Below, piece after piece: positions 7,368-17,181 of a stretch of DNA of 64,000 bases. The stretch lies in contig NZ_BAABLK010000004.1 in the NCBI RefSeq assembly GCF_039544305.1, positions 1-64,000 on the forward strand, written 5' to 3'. Positions within the stretch are counted from its first letter, which is position 1, and each line of letters starts with the position of its first letter. The stretch comes from Paeniglutamicibacter antarcticus_C (GTDB taxonomy: Bacteria > Actinomycetota > Actinomycetes > Actinomycetales > Micrococcaceae). Below the pieces are notes generated by a model, which did no database searches, was not told the origin of the DNA, and saw only the letters and a list, made by a program, of their open reading frames with translations. The position numbers were made by a program, and so were the translations under genes.

Positions 7368-8912
7368 TCACAAATCATATTTTGGGAATATCGGTGTTGG
7401 TGCGGGTAAAGGACATCCCGGCACCATAGGTAGACCAAAGGACACGAATTCGCGGCAGGATCCGTCCGCCATTCCTAGTGATTTGAGAAGCGCATCTGCC
7501 GCTTCTGGCATCACAGGTTGAACCAGGATTGCTACTCGCCTAATGACCTCGAGGGTTATATACAGCACTGTTTCCATACGGGCCACATCAGTTTTACGTA
7601 ATACCCACGGTGCTTGATCCGCAAAGTACGCATTCGTGTCCCCTAAAACCGTCCAGATTGCTTCAAGCGCCCTACTGAAATCCTGTCGCGAATAGAAGTC
7701 TCGACAAGTCTCCAACAGCTTGCCCGCCTCGGCAAGAATCTGCTGATCCGAATCCGTGAACTTACCGGCAGCCGGGACCACTCCCGCACAGTTCTTGGCC
7801 ACCATCGACAGTGAACGCTGTGCTAGGTTTCCTAAATTATTGGCTAAATCGGAGTTCATACGCCCAACGATGGTCTCGTGGCTGTAGCTGCCATCCGCGC
7901 CAAAAGGAACTTCCCGGAGGAAAAAGTAGCGAACCTGATCCAAACCATACTGGGAGATAAAATCCCCAGGAGCAACGACATTGCCCAAGGACTTCGACAT
8001 CTTCACGCCGTTGTTGTGAAGGAACCCGTGGATCATGACGCGCTTCGGCAGCGGGAGCTTCGCCGACATGAGGAACGCAGGCCAATAGATGGCATGAAAG
8101 CGGGAAATGTCCTTGCCGATGACGTGGACGTCAGCCGGCCAGTACTTCTTGAAAGATTCTGAATCGATGTCCGGGAAACCTGCACCGGTCAAATAGTTGG
8201 TCAGCGCGTCAACCCACACATACATGACATGGTCTTTGTTACCGGGGACCGGTACGCCCCAGTCGAACGTGGTGCGCGAGATCGAAAGATCATCCAACCC
8301 GCGCTGAACGAACCGGATGACTTCGTTAAACCGCGAATGCGGAGCCCCAAAGTCAGGCTGCGACTTGTACAGTTCGAGCAGCTTGTCTTGGTACGCCGAG
8401 AGGCGGAAGAAGTAGGATTCTTCCTCGGTCCATGCGACTTCAGTATCAGTATCCGTGGAGTAACGGACCCCGTCTTCACGGACTTCGGTGTCTTCCTCGG
8501 CATAAAACGCTTCATCGCGAACCGAGTACCATCCCGCGTACTTGTCCAGGTAGATGTCTCCGTTGGCCTCCATCCGCTTCCAGATCGCTTGGGCAGCGGC
8601 ATAGTGATCCGAGTCTGTGGTCCGGATGAACCTGTCATAGCTGATGCCAAGCTCGTCATTCATGGCTTGGAAGGCATCGGAGTTGCGCTGCGCCAGCTCA
8701 CGCGGGCTGATGCCCTCACGTTCCGCCGTCTGCAGCATTTTCTGGCCATGCTCGTCGGTACCGGTCATGAAAAACACGTCGTACCCATCAAGGCGCTTGA
8801 AGCGTGCCATGGCGTCAGTGGCGATTACCTCATAGGCGTGCCCGATGTGTGGCACGCCGTTCGGGTAGGAGATGGCTGTGGTGATGAAAAACGGAGTCTG
8901 CTCAGAAGTCAC
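7368..8912 (-). CDS. metG: Methionyl-tRNA synthetase
   Basis: A 514-residue class I aminoacyl-tRNA synthetase that charges tRNA-Met in the cytoplasm. The HIGH signature appears as NGVPHIGHAYE (about residue 20) and KMSKS as NNGVKMSKSLGN (about residue 305); the anticodon-binding helical region follows (WVLRKTD). There is no C-terminal tRNA-binding extension, as in short actinobacterial forms. It starts with GTG at 8912, just downstream of the NYN-domain gene on the same strand. Its base composition is close to the rest of the chromosome and contrasts sharply with the AT-rich cluster that begins 38 bp downstream. Confidence 0.95.
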   Translation of the reverse strand: MTSEQTPFFITTAISYPNGVPHIGHAYEVIATDAMARFKRLDGYDVFFMTGTDEHGQKMLQTAEREGISPRELAQRNSDAFQAMNDELGISYDRFIRTTDSDHYAAAQAIWKRMEANGDIYLDKYAGWYSVRDEAFYAEEDTEVREDGVRYSTDTDTEVAWTEEESYFFRLSAYQDKLLELYKSQPDFGAPHSRFNEVIRFVQRGLDDLSISRTTFDWGVPVPGNKDHVMYVWVDALTNYLTGAGFPDIDSESFKKYWPADVHVIGKDISRFHAIYWPAFLMSAKLPLPKRVMIHGFLHNNGVKMSKSLGNVVAPGDFISQYGLDQVRYFFLREVPFGADGSYSHETIVGRMNSDLANNLGNLAQRSLSMVAKNCAGVVPAAGKFTDSDQQILAEAGKLLETCRDFYSRQDFSRALEAIWTVLGDTNAYFADQAPWVLRKTDVARMETVLYITLEVIRRVAILVQPVMPEAADALLKSLGMADGSCREFVSFGLPMVPGCPLPAPTPIFPKYDL

Positions 8913-8959
8913 CCTAGAAATCTATCGTATTTTCGCTTCCATATGCCCATCGGAGACCC

Positions 8960-10012
8960 TTATGTGAGCTGATCGAGCTGATCCCAGAAGGCAACGCGCA
9001 AAGCACGGCGTACTTCCTGTAGATCCGTCTTCCATTCACCGATCTGTTGAGCACAGTCCTTGAGCAGAACCCTGTCAATCTCTGCAGGTAAAAGCGGGCG
9101 ATCGGAGAGCAGTTCTTTGAGCTCCGCTTGCGTCGTGCTGGCATGCCAATTCTGTGCCACGCTTCTACCGACCTCGGCAGCCAAGTCTATTGATCCGGCG
9201 TCACCACCGTCATCTCCGGTAAATCCAGAGGTCTGATGCGTTGAGCTGTAGACAAGCTGATAGTCAGACGTAGCTGCCGACGATGTTGGCGCGAGAGCCG
9301 AGGTTTTCTGTCGTGCTCCCAAGAGCGCAGGCGTCGGAGCCTTCGGAACTACTGGCTTCGGCACGATCGAATCCGCGTCGTTTACAGAACCCGGCTCCTT
9401 GCTTTCTTGGGAAGTATTGGCCATGGTGGATGTTTGAGTCGCATGGCCGGTGTCCCATGACACTGCCTTAACGAACGCATGCTTGATCTGATCTTCGGGC
9501 AGGGTGATGATGCTATCCACACGCAAGGCCAGGTGCTCAGCCACGGAAGCAACACCCAATCGATGATCCGCCTTCTCCACGCCCATCAGCACGACCTTCA
9601 TACCCAAGTCTTGGGCTTCTTCCACCGCTTCCGCCAGATCGTCATCTCCTGAAAATAGGAAAGCAACGGAGGCTGCACGATTGCGGGCAATACCAACGAG
9701 GTCAAGACCGAGCTTTAGGTCAACGCCTTTTTGCTCTCCGTTGAAAGAAATCCGGCCTAGTCTAACTTTCACACCAGGTATCAGGCCAATACGCTTGTGC
9801 TGATCAGTAAAGATGGCATCCTTCGAGGCGTCATACCAATAGATGCGTAAGTTCTCCAGTCCGCTCGACTCTTTGGCTGTTCTGAGTATTCCTGCAATCA
9901 ACGCTTCGTAGTTGACAGTAAAAGCTGCACGTAGCGTGGTGCCTGAGGCCCTATGTCCCCCTACTGCTAATAAGAAGCTTGCATCTACGAACACAGCACT
10001 TTGAGGCATCAT
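8960..10012 (-). CDS. NYN-domain (PIN-like) protein
   Basis: A 350-residue protein. Residues about 5-185 are a NYN domain (LabA/DUF88 type) of the PIN-like nuclease fold: VFVDASFLL, KGVDLKLGLDLV and FLFSGDDDLAEAVEEAQDLG carry the conserved acidic residues that would bind metal, so RNA cleavage or processing is likely. A low-complexity Ser/Thr/Pro linker (about 200-265) joins it to a small helical C-terminal domain (about 280-350, EVGRSVAQNW...LLPAEIDRVLL). It starts at tandem ATGs (10012 or 10009) after GAAGA. It lies 47 bp upstream of metG and might be cotranscribed with it. Substrate unknown. Confidence 0.8.
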   Translation of the reverse strand: MMPQSAVFVDASFLLAVGGHRASGTTLRAAFTVNYEALIAGILRTAKESSGLENLRIYWYDASKDAIFTDQHKRIGLIPGVKVRLGRISFNGEQKGVDLKLGLDLVGIARNRAASVAFLFSGDDDLAEAVEEAQDLGMKVVLMGVEKADHRLGVASVAEHLALRVDSIITLPEDQIKHAFVKAVSWDTGHATQTSTMANTSQESKEPGSVNDADSIVPKPVVPKAPTPALLGARQKTSALAPTSSAATSDYQLVYSSTHQTSGFTGDDGGDAGSIDLAAEVGRSVAQNWHASTTQAELKELLSDRPLLPAEIDRVLLKDCAQQIGEWKTDLQEVRRALRVAFWDQLDQLT

Positions 10013-10223
10013 TCTTCAATCTTATGCTGTGGAAAGGTTCGACCTGGGAACTATCCGAACGACGTACGCGTGCCAAACGCGACCATGGCGTAGTGCAGCA
10101 CCTCCAGACCCACATTCCAAAGTGCCACGTGCGTTGCTGTTTCTCACGAATATTCGAAGCTGTGGAGGACCGACTTAGCCACCATCGCACTCTGGACTGC
10201 CATGCTGCCCTCAGCCAACAAAC

Positions 10224-10300
10224 AAGCGAGCCTCGTAAGCGACTGGAGAAATTTCCACAATCGAGTCCGGGAAGTCTGCTTACGGGTGCAAGGCTCGCTT
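10224..10300. terminator. Nested inverted repeat downstream of serA
   Basis: Outer arms AAGCGAGCC (10224-10232) and GGCTCGCTT (10292-10300) are perfect complements, and inner arms CGTAAGC (10234-10240) and GCTTACG (10278-10284) are too, so about 77 bp can fold into one long interrupted stem. On the minus strand the stem is followed by TGTTTGTTGG, which makes a serA terminator plausible, but the central loop of about 37 nt is larger than usual. It is the only structure seen in the 311-bp gap between serA and the NYN gene. Confidence 0.4.
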
Positions 10301-10323
10301 TTGACGAAAGTCCGGGGACTACT

Positions 10324-11919
10324 TTAGTCCTGCAGGTTGATCTCTCGCGCCACTGTGGCTCCAATGGCCGCACGGACGATATCCAGGACGCCGGCCGGCA
10401 ATGAGCAGTCGACGGCCAGTACCGCGACGGCCTCGCCACGCTCTTCCTTTCGGGCCACCTGCATACCCGCGATATTCACGCCCTGATCCCCCAACACGTT
10501 GCCCAGGGTGCCGATGACACCGGGTCGGTCCGCGTAGCGCAAAACGATCATGTGGTCGGTGACAGGGATTTCGATCTCGTAGCCGTTGATGCCTACCAGC
10601 TTCTCGATCTGCTTCGGTCCGGTCAGCGTGCCGGAGACCGAAAGCTGGGTTCCCTCGGTGGATGCCCCCTTGATGGTTAACAGGTTGCGGTATTCGGACG
10701 AGTCGGGTGTGGTCACCAGCCGGGTGGCCACGCCGCGTTGTTCGGCCAACACCGGGGCGTTGACGTAGGAGACCTGGTCGGAGACAACGTCCATAAAGAC
10801 ACCCTTGAGTGCCGAAAGTTCCAACGCTTTCACATCAAAGGATGCGATCTCGCCCGCAACGACGACATCGATATTGGTCAATGAGCCTACGGTCAGTGCG
10901 GTGAAGATGCGACCGAGCTTCTCGATCAGCGGGATGCCCGGACGGACGTTCTCGTCAATGACGCCGCCGGCAACATTGACGGCGTCGGGGACCAACTCAC
11001 CGGCCAGTGCCAGGCGGACGGACTTCGCCACCGATACGCCTGCCTTTTCCTGCGCTTCCTCGGTGGACGCTCCCAAGTGCGGGGTCACCGTGACATTTTC
11101 GAATTTAAAGAACGGGAGGTCAGTGCTTGGTTCCTGGACGTAGACGTCGATGCCGGCACCGGCGATCTCGCCATTCTTCAAGGCCGTGTACAGGTCGTCC
11201 TGGTCGACGAGACCACCACGTGCCACGTTGATCACATAGGCCGAGTTCTTCATCTTGGCGAAGGCATCCTTGCCCAGCATGCCGATGGTTTCCGGGGTCT
11301 TGGGCATGTGGATGGTCACGAAGTCGGCCTGGGCCAACAGCTCGTCTAGCTCCACCAGGGTGACCCCGAGCTGCTGGGCGCGTGCCGGGGTGATATACGG
11401 GTCGTAGGCCAGGATTTCCATGCCGAAGCCCTGAAGACGGGCTGCCACGAGTGCTCCGATGCGCCCGAGCCCAATGATGCCGGCCTTCTTTTCGAAGAGT
11501 TCCACGCCGGTGTATGAACTGCGCTTCCAGGCTCCGGCCTTGAGCGAAGCGTTGGCTGCCGGGATGCGGCGGGCGAGGGATACGATGTGTCCCACGGTCA
11601 GCTCGGCCGCGGAAATGATGTTGGAGGTCGGGGCATTCACGACCATGACACCGGCTTGGGTGGCCGATTTGATGTCCACGTTGTCCAACCCGACACCGGC
11701 GCGGGCAATGATCTTCAGGTTCTTTGCGGCGGCAATGGCTTCCGCATCGACCTGGGTGGCCGAGCGAACGAGGATCGCATCAACGTCGGTAATGGCAGAC
11801 AACAGCAGGGTTCGGTCCGCACCGTCGGTCTGGCGAATCTCGAAATCGGGACCCAAGGCCGCAATAGTTGCGGGCGAGAGTTCTTCGGCCAAAAGGACGA
11901 CTGGCTTGTTTACAGACAC
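10324..11919 (-). CDS. serA: D-3-phosphoglycerate dehydrogenase
   Basis: A 531-residue enzyme oxidising 3-phosphoglycerate to 3-phosphohydroxypyruvate with NAD, the first step of serine synthesis. The Rossmann motif GIIGLGRIG is at about 147-155; catalytic Arg in NVARGGLVDQ (about 230), Glu in YVQEPS and His in VTPHLGAST follow. After about residue 310 come the intervening (ASB) domain and a C-terminal ACT domain (IVLRYADRPGVIGTLGNVLG) that in relatives senses serine, so feedback inhibition is expected. Length fits the long type I form of actinobacteria. GTG start at 11919 with AAAGG eight bases away. Confidence 0.95.
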   Translation of the reverse strand: MSVNKPVVLLAEELSPATIAALGPDFEIRQTDGADRTLLLSAITDVDAILVRSATQVDAEAIAAAKNLKIIARAGVGLDNVDIKSATQAGVMVVNAPTSNIISAAELTVGHIVSLARRIPAANASLKAGAWKRSSYTGVELFEKKAGIIGLGRIGALVAARLQGFGMEILAYDPYITPARAQQLGVTLVELDELLAQADFVTIHMPKTPETIGMLGKDAFAKMKNSAYVINVARGGLVDQDDLYTALKNGEIAGAGIDVYVQEPSTDLPFFKFENVTVTPHLGASTEEAQEKAGVSVAKSVRLALAGELVPDAVNVAGGVIDENVRPGIPLIEKLGRIFTALTVGSLTNIDVVVAGEIASFDVKALELSALKGVFMDVVSDQVSYVNAPVLAEQRGVATRLVTTPDSSEYRNLLTIKGASTEGTQLSVSGTLTGPKQIEKLVGINGYEIEIPVTDHMIVLRYADRPGVIGTLGNVLGDQGVNIAGMQVARKEERGEAVAVLAVDCSLPAGVLDIVRAAIGATVAREINLQD

Positions 11920-12755
11920 GGGGTGGCACCTTTGCTATTTCAGTGGGCTGGATGCATGGTCAGGGAACGGCCGGACCAGAATCCCCAGAATATCGCCCGG
12001 CTCGTCATATACCCGGGTCTACGGCGTGATGTTACGAAGGGTGCGATTGGTCACTAAGACAATCAGCAGACGAGCCAAGATCGCGGCCACTCCCACTGGT
12101 CGGGTGTCGGAAACGTAGAGGGTCAACTTTATTACAATGGCCACAATGTTCACCGGGAACAGGCGCCTCACGCTAAGTCTCGTATTGGGTCATCGAACCA
12201 TTCGGCCTCCTGCTCCTGGTCACGTGGATCCATTGGCTCGCTTGCGTGTTGGAGTTCTCCGCGGTGCTCGTGCCCTGCACACGGCATGGCCATAGTTCAG
12301 GTTCTCCGCGGGGCTGGATTAGCATCAGTAATCTGCTCTCGCTATCCGTCTCGACGAACGAAAGGCTGAAATGGAGCCCTTGTGTCACTGCTTCAAGAAG
12401 ATGTTTCCATCCTCAGTGGGCGCCATCGACGCAGAATTGCAGCTCGTCTCTCCCCATCGATCCGGTCACCATAGAGCTTGATGCCTTGAGTCATCTTGAG
12501 ATTTCAGCCCGCGAAAATTGCTCCTGCGTGATGCGATTGACGCCAGGAAGCAAAATTGGCACAGCTGACATCAACGGGGTAAAACGGCTCAGCAGATGGC
12601 GCATCACTCTGGTGTTGGCAGTGGTTCCGATGCTCCATTCGAAAACTGAAGCCACCATTTTTGACCCCAAGGTGCGGATCCAGCAAAGTCCCATGTCGGA
12701 CTGTTAGTCTCAGTGCCGTCCGTCAACAGTTTCATCAAAAGCGAAAGGCACAGAA
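11920..12755. other. 836-bp stretch without a recognisable gene
   Basis: Between divergent serA and the beta-propeller gene lies DNA that must hold both promoters. A plus-strand open frame of 153 codons (12246-12707) and several shorter minus-strand frames exist, but none has a good ribosome binding site, a known motif or the strong codon bias of the neighbours. The composition is less GC-rich than the flanking genes, so it may be decayed coding sequence. No tRNA, strong hairpin or clear promoter could be assigned. Confidence 0.4.
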
Positions 12756-14990
12756 GTGCACCCCGATCCCCGGCGCGGCCCACGCTCCGTGAGCAGGCGC
12801 GGTCTGCTTTCCCTGGCTGTCGTAGCCGCCGGAGGAATGGCGCTCTCCCCCCGGGCTCCCCAGGTGGATTCACTCCCTCCGACCCCGGAAGCACCGCCTG
12901 TCCCGATGCCGGGTCCACCTCCGTGGAAGAACCGCGACCCCTTGCTCACCGCCCCGCTGTCCACGTCCGCCCACACGCTCGGCGCCATCTCCCGCTATGA
13001 GGCCGCCTTCCCGGCTCTCAATACCAAGGCTGTGGTGCCCTTGCCGGGGCTGGCCAACACGACCAGCCCGTGGCTTGCCGCATCCATTGTCGGGCCGGTC
13101 AACCAACTCCAGATCGTGAACCCGGAGACCGAGACACCCGCGCACGTCGTCAGTATCCCCGATAGCCACAACGGTGGTATCGAATCCCTGGTCTGGCACA
13201 TGAAAACGCGAACGCTCTACCTCGGCACCGGAAGCAAGCTGTATTCGTGGAACCCCAAGAATCCGCAAGAAATGCGTCGGATCGGCGAGGTCCCGGGCGC
13301 AAGCACCCTGTATGACCTCACCCTGGATTCGGCCGGAAACCTCTGGGGCGGCACCTACCCCAACGGCTCAACGTTTACCTACACGGTGGCAACAGGGAAG
13401 ATCCGGGCTCATTCCCGACTGGCCGCGGACACCGACTATGTCAGGCGTGTGGCCATCGGGCCGGATGACGTGGTGTGGGCCGGGACCGGATCGGTGAATC
13501 CACGGTTGTTCACCTTTCCCGCCGCCCGTCCAGGGCAACGCACCGAGGTCCAACTGCCTAACCCAATGACCGAAGGTTTCATCTCCTCCATAGAGGTGCT
13601 CGGAGACCGGGTGGTGGTCATGGCCAGTGACATCGATGGCCAGCTACTGCTCGATCCCGCCACTCTCAAGTGGGTGGGCACGGTGGACCGCAAGTGGTCC
13701 TCCCGCAAGGTTTCACCGCTAGTCGAAGGTGCGACGACCGTGTACACCGTCACCAAGAATGAGCTCTACGCCACGGACACCGCAACGTGGCAGGACACCT
13801 TGCTCGGCGTCGTGGAAACCAACGCACCCCTGTCCTTACAAGCAGATGGACAGCGCGTGCTGGTGACCAGCGAGCTGCCCACCGGGCTTCGCCTGGAGTA
13901 TTTCAGCCTTTCGGAGCGCCGCGTGGAAACTCGGCGTACGCTCTCGCTGACCACCGGCGAATACAAGATCCAATCCCTCATGGGGCACTCGGACGGGAAC
14001 ATCTACATCGGCGGATACATGGGCCAAGGCATCGCCTCGGTCAACCCCGACACCAACGCACGCTGGCACTCCCCCCATGACGAAAGGCTCATCAACCAGA
14101 TCGAAGCCATGATCGAGTTCGATGCCGAGCGCACCTATATCGGCTCCTACGGTTCAGCCGACATCATCGGCTTGAAGAGCGCGAAAAAGGACACCGAAGA
14201 GGGCTACAGCCGGCTCGATCGACTGAGAACCGAATACCACCAGTCACGTCCTTTCGGGTGGGCGACGAACTCAACGAACGTCTTCTTCGGCACCGTGCCG
14301 GATTACGGACGTGCCGGTGGCGTGCTGGGGATGATCGATCCACGCTCAAACAAGATCGCGTGGGTGCTGGACGGGGCAGGCAAGGGGTTCATCCGGGCTC
14401 ACTCCATCATCGGTTTGGCTGCGGACGATCGCTATGTCTATGGCACTTCGTCGGTGCGGAACGGTTACGGGATCCCGGACACCACCGGTGCTGCCAAGGT
14501 CTTCAAGCTGGAGATCTCCACCAGGACGAAGGTCTGGGAAACGGCACCGGTTGCTCAGACCGGAGCACTTTACGCGCCCAAGCTCATCGCCGGCTGGTTG
14601 GTGGTGGCCGATATCGAGGGCATCAACATCATCGATCCCGCCACCGGCCGCCTCGCGACCCGCCATCGATTGACCCAGGGGAACAACGCCACCAGCCGTC
14701 CCGGCTGGGCCAATGCAGACATCGCCCAGGTCGGCGACGGATCGAAGGTGGTCCACAGCGCCGCCGGCACCACCACGGTGGTGGACTTCCGGGCCGGAAG
14801 CAGCGCCGTTATCGGCAGCCAGGACAGCAAAGAACGGTTCGGGGCCCGGCTCGCCTCGACCCCGACAGGGCGGGTCTTCGGATACACCGACAAGACCGTA
14901 CTGGTTGAGCTGGACTTGCTCCCCGCGACGGCTGCACCAGGGTCACAACGGCCGTCCAAACCCACGACATCCCCATCTACTTCATCGTAG
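12756..14990 (+). CDS. Secreted beta-propeller protein (Tat-type signal)
   Basis: A 744-residue protein. The N-terminus carries SRRGLLSLAVVAAGGMAL, a twin-arginine-like export signal, then a proline-rich linker (about 35-65). The rest consists of repeated four-strand units with glycine/tryptophan/aspartate turns (NLWGGTYPNGSTFTY, NIYIGGYMGQGIASVNP, TYIGSYGSADIIGL, NVFFGTVPDYGRAGGVLGMID), typical of multi-bladed beta-propellers. No catalytic motif is recognised; it may bind a ligand or surface polymer outside the cell. GTG start at 12756 with GAAAGG seven bases upstream. It is convergent with the ABC-F gene across a small terminator. Confidence 0.7.
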   Translation: MHPDPRRGPRSVSRRGLLSLAVVAAGGMALSPRAPQVDSLPPTPEAPPVPMPGPPPWKNRDPLLTAPLSTSAHTLGAISRYEAAFPALNTKAVVPLPGLANTTSPWLAASIVGPVNQLQIVNPETETPAHVVSIPDSHNGGIESLVWHMKTRTLYLGTGSKLYSWNPKNPQEMRRIGEVPGASTLYDLTLDSAGNLWGGTYPNGSTFTYTVATGKIRAHSRLAADTDYVRRVAIGPDDVVWAGTGSVNPRLFTFPAARPGQRTEVQLPNPMTEGFISSIEVLGDRVVVMASDIDGQLLLDPATLKWVGTVDRKWSSRKVSPLVEGATTVYTVTKNELYATDTATWQDTLLGVVETNAPLSLQADGQRVLVTSELPTGLRLEYFSLSERRVETRRTLSLTTGEYKIQSLMGHSDGNIYIGGYMGQGIASVNPDTNARWHSPHDERLINQIEAMIEFDAERTYIGSYGSADIIGLKSAKKDTEEGYSRLDRLRTEYHQSRPFGWATNSTNVFFGTVPDYGRAGGVLGMIDPRSNKIAWVLDGAGKGFIRAHSIIGLAADDRYVYGTSSVRNGYGIPDTTGAAKVFKLEISTRTKVWETAPVAQTGALYAPKLIAGWLVVADIEGINIIDPATGRLATRHRLTQGNNATSRPGWANADIAQVGDGSKVVHSAAGTTTVVDFRAGSSAVIGSQDSKERFGARLASTPTGRVFGYTDKTVLVELDLLPATAAPGSQRPSKPTTSPSTSS

Positions 14991-14996
14991 GATCCC

Positions 14997-15018
14997 AAAA
15001 CGCCCGGCTGCGTTTTTT
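14997..15018. terminator. Terminator after the beta-propeller gene
   Basis: AAAACGC (14997-15003) pairs with GCGTTTT (15010-15016) around a six-base loop and continues into a run of six T. It sits seven bases past the stop codon and is a classic intrinsic terminator for the plus strand; the A-run makes it partly usable in the other direction too. Confidence 0.7.
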
Positions 15019-15099
15019 CTGCGCGTTGTTGTTGTAGCCCCACCACGAAAGGGGCCACGCCTATTCATGGCTCAGTGGCCCATGGCGGACACGAAGCGC

Positions 15100-16692
15100 C
15101 TATGCCCCGCGGACGGTGATTTCCCCTGGGTCAGCACCCTCCGCCCCAAAAACGAGGAAGCGGTTGGCGATCTTCTCGGTGAAGAACCGGTCATGGCTCA
15201 CCACCACCACAGCACCCGGGAAATGCAGCAGAGCGCGTTCCATGACTTGGGTGCTGGACATGTCCAGGTGGTTCGTGGGTTCGTCAAGCACCAGCACGGA
15301 AGCCCCTGATAAAAGACACATGGCCATGGCCACGCGCGCACGTTGCCCGCCCGAAAGGTTGCCGATGCGGTTTTTCAGGTCGGCTTCGGAGAACTGGAAC
15401 ATGGCCAGGAACCTATTCACGGATTTCTTGGTCGCACTGAACGCCAAGGAATCAGGCATGGAGTTCACAGCGTGCGTCACGGTGTCTTCGGGGTCCAGTT
15501 CCTCAAGGATCTGGTTGTACGACACCACCGCAGCTCCCTTGGTCCAGGTGACGTACCCCGAATCCTGTTCTTCCTCCTGTGTCAGAACGCGCAGGAGCGT
15601 TGACTTGCCGCTGCCGTTGGCGCCCAGGATCACCAAGCGGTTCCCGCGACGCACTTCAAAGCTGAGGTCGGTGAAGAGCGTCTTTTCATCATAGGCTTTC
15701 GATAGGCCCTCGACCCGGCAGAGCGTGTCCTTGATGTGCAGTCCGCCGTAGATCTCGGTGATGATCTTGTCCACGGGCCGCGGTGCCCGCGATTTCTTGA
15801 TCTTTGAAAGCTTGCTATCCAGGCCCTTGCTGGCAGCCTTTGCTGCTTCGCGACGGTCGGAGATCCCCTCGGCTTCGAAGGCGAGAAGTTCCGATTCGTG
15901 GACAAACTGTGATTCCAGGCTCTTGAGCTTGAATTGCTTGGCCACCACGTATTGGGCAAAGTTCCCCGGGTATTCGTGGAGGTGGAAGTTTTCGACTTCG
16001 ACGATCCTGGTGACCACCGAGTCCAGGAACTTGCGATCGTGCGAGACGATGATCGCGGCACCCTGGAATGACTTGAACCAGTTTTCCAGCCACTCAACAC
16101 CCGCGACATCGAGGAAGTTGGTCGGCTCGTCGAGCAACAGCACGTCTGGATCTTCCAGAAGGATCTTGGCCAGTGCAGCCCGGTTGCGCCATCCACCGGA
16201 CAATGAATCAATGGGGCAAATCCGGTGGGCTTCGTCAAAGCCCAGTTTGGTGAGCACCGTGTCGATGGAGCGGGGGTAGTCCCAGCCATCCAACCTGTCC
16301 ATGAATTCAAAAAGCTCGGACTGCCGATGGATCAGGCGATCCATCTCTTCGGGTGTGGGATCTACGGCAATGGCCTGATCGATCTGTGCGAGTTCCTCCT
16401 CGATCCCTTTGACCTCGGTAAAGAGATCGTTCAGCACTTCGGAAATAGTTGAGTTCCCGTTGAGTTCGGAGAACTGGGAGAAGTAGCCGATCTTTGTTCC
16501 CAGATCCACCGATACCGTGCCGGTATCCGGAACAATCTTGTCAAGAATGAGCTTCAGCAGGGTCGATTTTCCGGAGCCATTTCGACCGATGAGCCCGACC
16601 CGGTCCCCCGCTTCCAGCTTGAAGAAGGCCTCACGTAGGATGTGCTGGTTTTCGAATCGGATGCTGACATCGTTTAGCCTGATCAAGCTCAT
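15100..16692 (-). CDS. ABC-F family ATPase (EttA/Uup-like)
   Basis: A 530-residue protein of two fused ABC ATPase domains without membrane segments, the ABC-F layout. Walker A motifs are GRNGSGKST (about 36) and GANGSGKST (about 345); signatures LSGGWRNRAAL and LSGGQRARVAM; Walker B runs LLLDEPTNFLD and LVLDEPTNHLD. The linker (about 240-305, with many Lys/Arg and KSRAPRPVDK) is the P-site tRNA interaction motif region. Such proteins act at the ribosomal E site, helping translation or giving antibiotic protection; this one is closest to the housekeeping type by general pattern. Start ATG 16692. Confidence 0.85.
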   Translation of the reverse strand: MSLIRLNDVSIRFENQHILREAFFKLEAGDRVGLIGRNGSGKSTLLKLILDKIVPDTGTVSVDLGTKIGYFSQFSELNGNSTISEVLNDLFTEVKGIEEELAQIDQAIAVDPTPEEMDRLIHRQSELFEFMDRLDGWDYPRSIDTVLTKLGFDEAHRICPIDSLSGGWRNRAALAKILLEDPDVLLLDEPTNFLDVAGVEWLENWFKSFQGAAIIVSHDRKFLDSVVTRIVEVENFHLHEYPGNFAQYVVAKQFKLKSLESQFVHESELLAFEAEGISDRREAAKAASKGLDSKLSKIKKSRAPRPVDKIITEIYGGLHIKDTLCRVEGLSKAYDEKTLFTDLSFEVRRGNRLVILGANGSGKSTLLRVLTQEEEQDSGYVTWTKGAAVVSYNQILEELDPEDTVTHAVNSMPDSLAFSATKKSVNRFLAMFQFSEADLKNRIGNLSGGQRARVAMAMCLLSGASVLVLDEPTNHLDMSSTQVMERALLHFPGAVVVVSHDRFFTEKIANRFLVFGAEGADPGEITVRGA

Positions 16693-16893
16693 ACGGGCGG
16701 GGTCCTATCTAGAGAATCTGTGGTGGAACAAAGTGCACGTACCCCCGGATGGAGCCTGCTCGATGAAATGGCATCGGGTCAAAGCCCATGAACACCATCA
16801 ACGATTCTACAAGGCAAGTTTCCAGCGTGCTTACTGGTCATCGCGATGGCTTGTTTCAGGTTCCAATGCCAGACTGGAGGCAGGAGGCATCCC

Positions 16894-17130
16894 GTGTCTG
16901 GAAAAGATTTCACCGGTTCACGCGACAGTTCTGCCCACGAACAACTCATTTGGGACTATATCGAATCGTTGCCCAAAAACGAGATAGACAGCATCATCGG
17001 CCGTGCCGAGCGCAAGGTAGAGAAAATCGCCTACGGGATGCACATGGCAGGACGGCCCATCAACCTGAAGATCCGCAAACGCTTGATCCAATCGGCCATC
17101 CTGCGCGAACTCAATATCCGCGCAGGATGA
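16894..17130 (+). CDS. Small protein of unknown function (78 aa)
   Basis: GTG at 16894 follows a strong AGGAGG seven bases upstream, which fixes the start; longer upstream frames lack such a site. The 78-residue product is charged and helical (IWDYIESLPKNEIDSIIGRA, then ERKVEKIAYGMHMAGRPINL, ending LIQSAILRELNIRAG), with no signal peptide or membrane segment. No family is recognised. It stands alone between two minus-strand genes. Confidence 0.6.
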   Translation: MSGKDFTGSRDSSAHEQLIWDYIESLPKNEIDSIIGRAERKVEKIAYGMHMAGRPINLKIRKRLIQSAILRELNIRAG

Positions 17131-17181
17131 CGCGTGTGGTTCCTTCGCTTAATTCACGTTTCCACTGCTGTGGATCGATCA

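Noticed and set aside
12246..12707. 153-codon plus-strand open frame upstream of the propeller gene
   Set aside because: No ribosome site, no recognisable motif and weak codon bias; kept only as part of the gene-free stretch.
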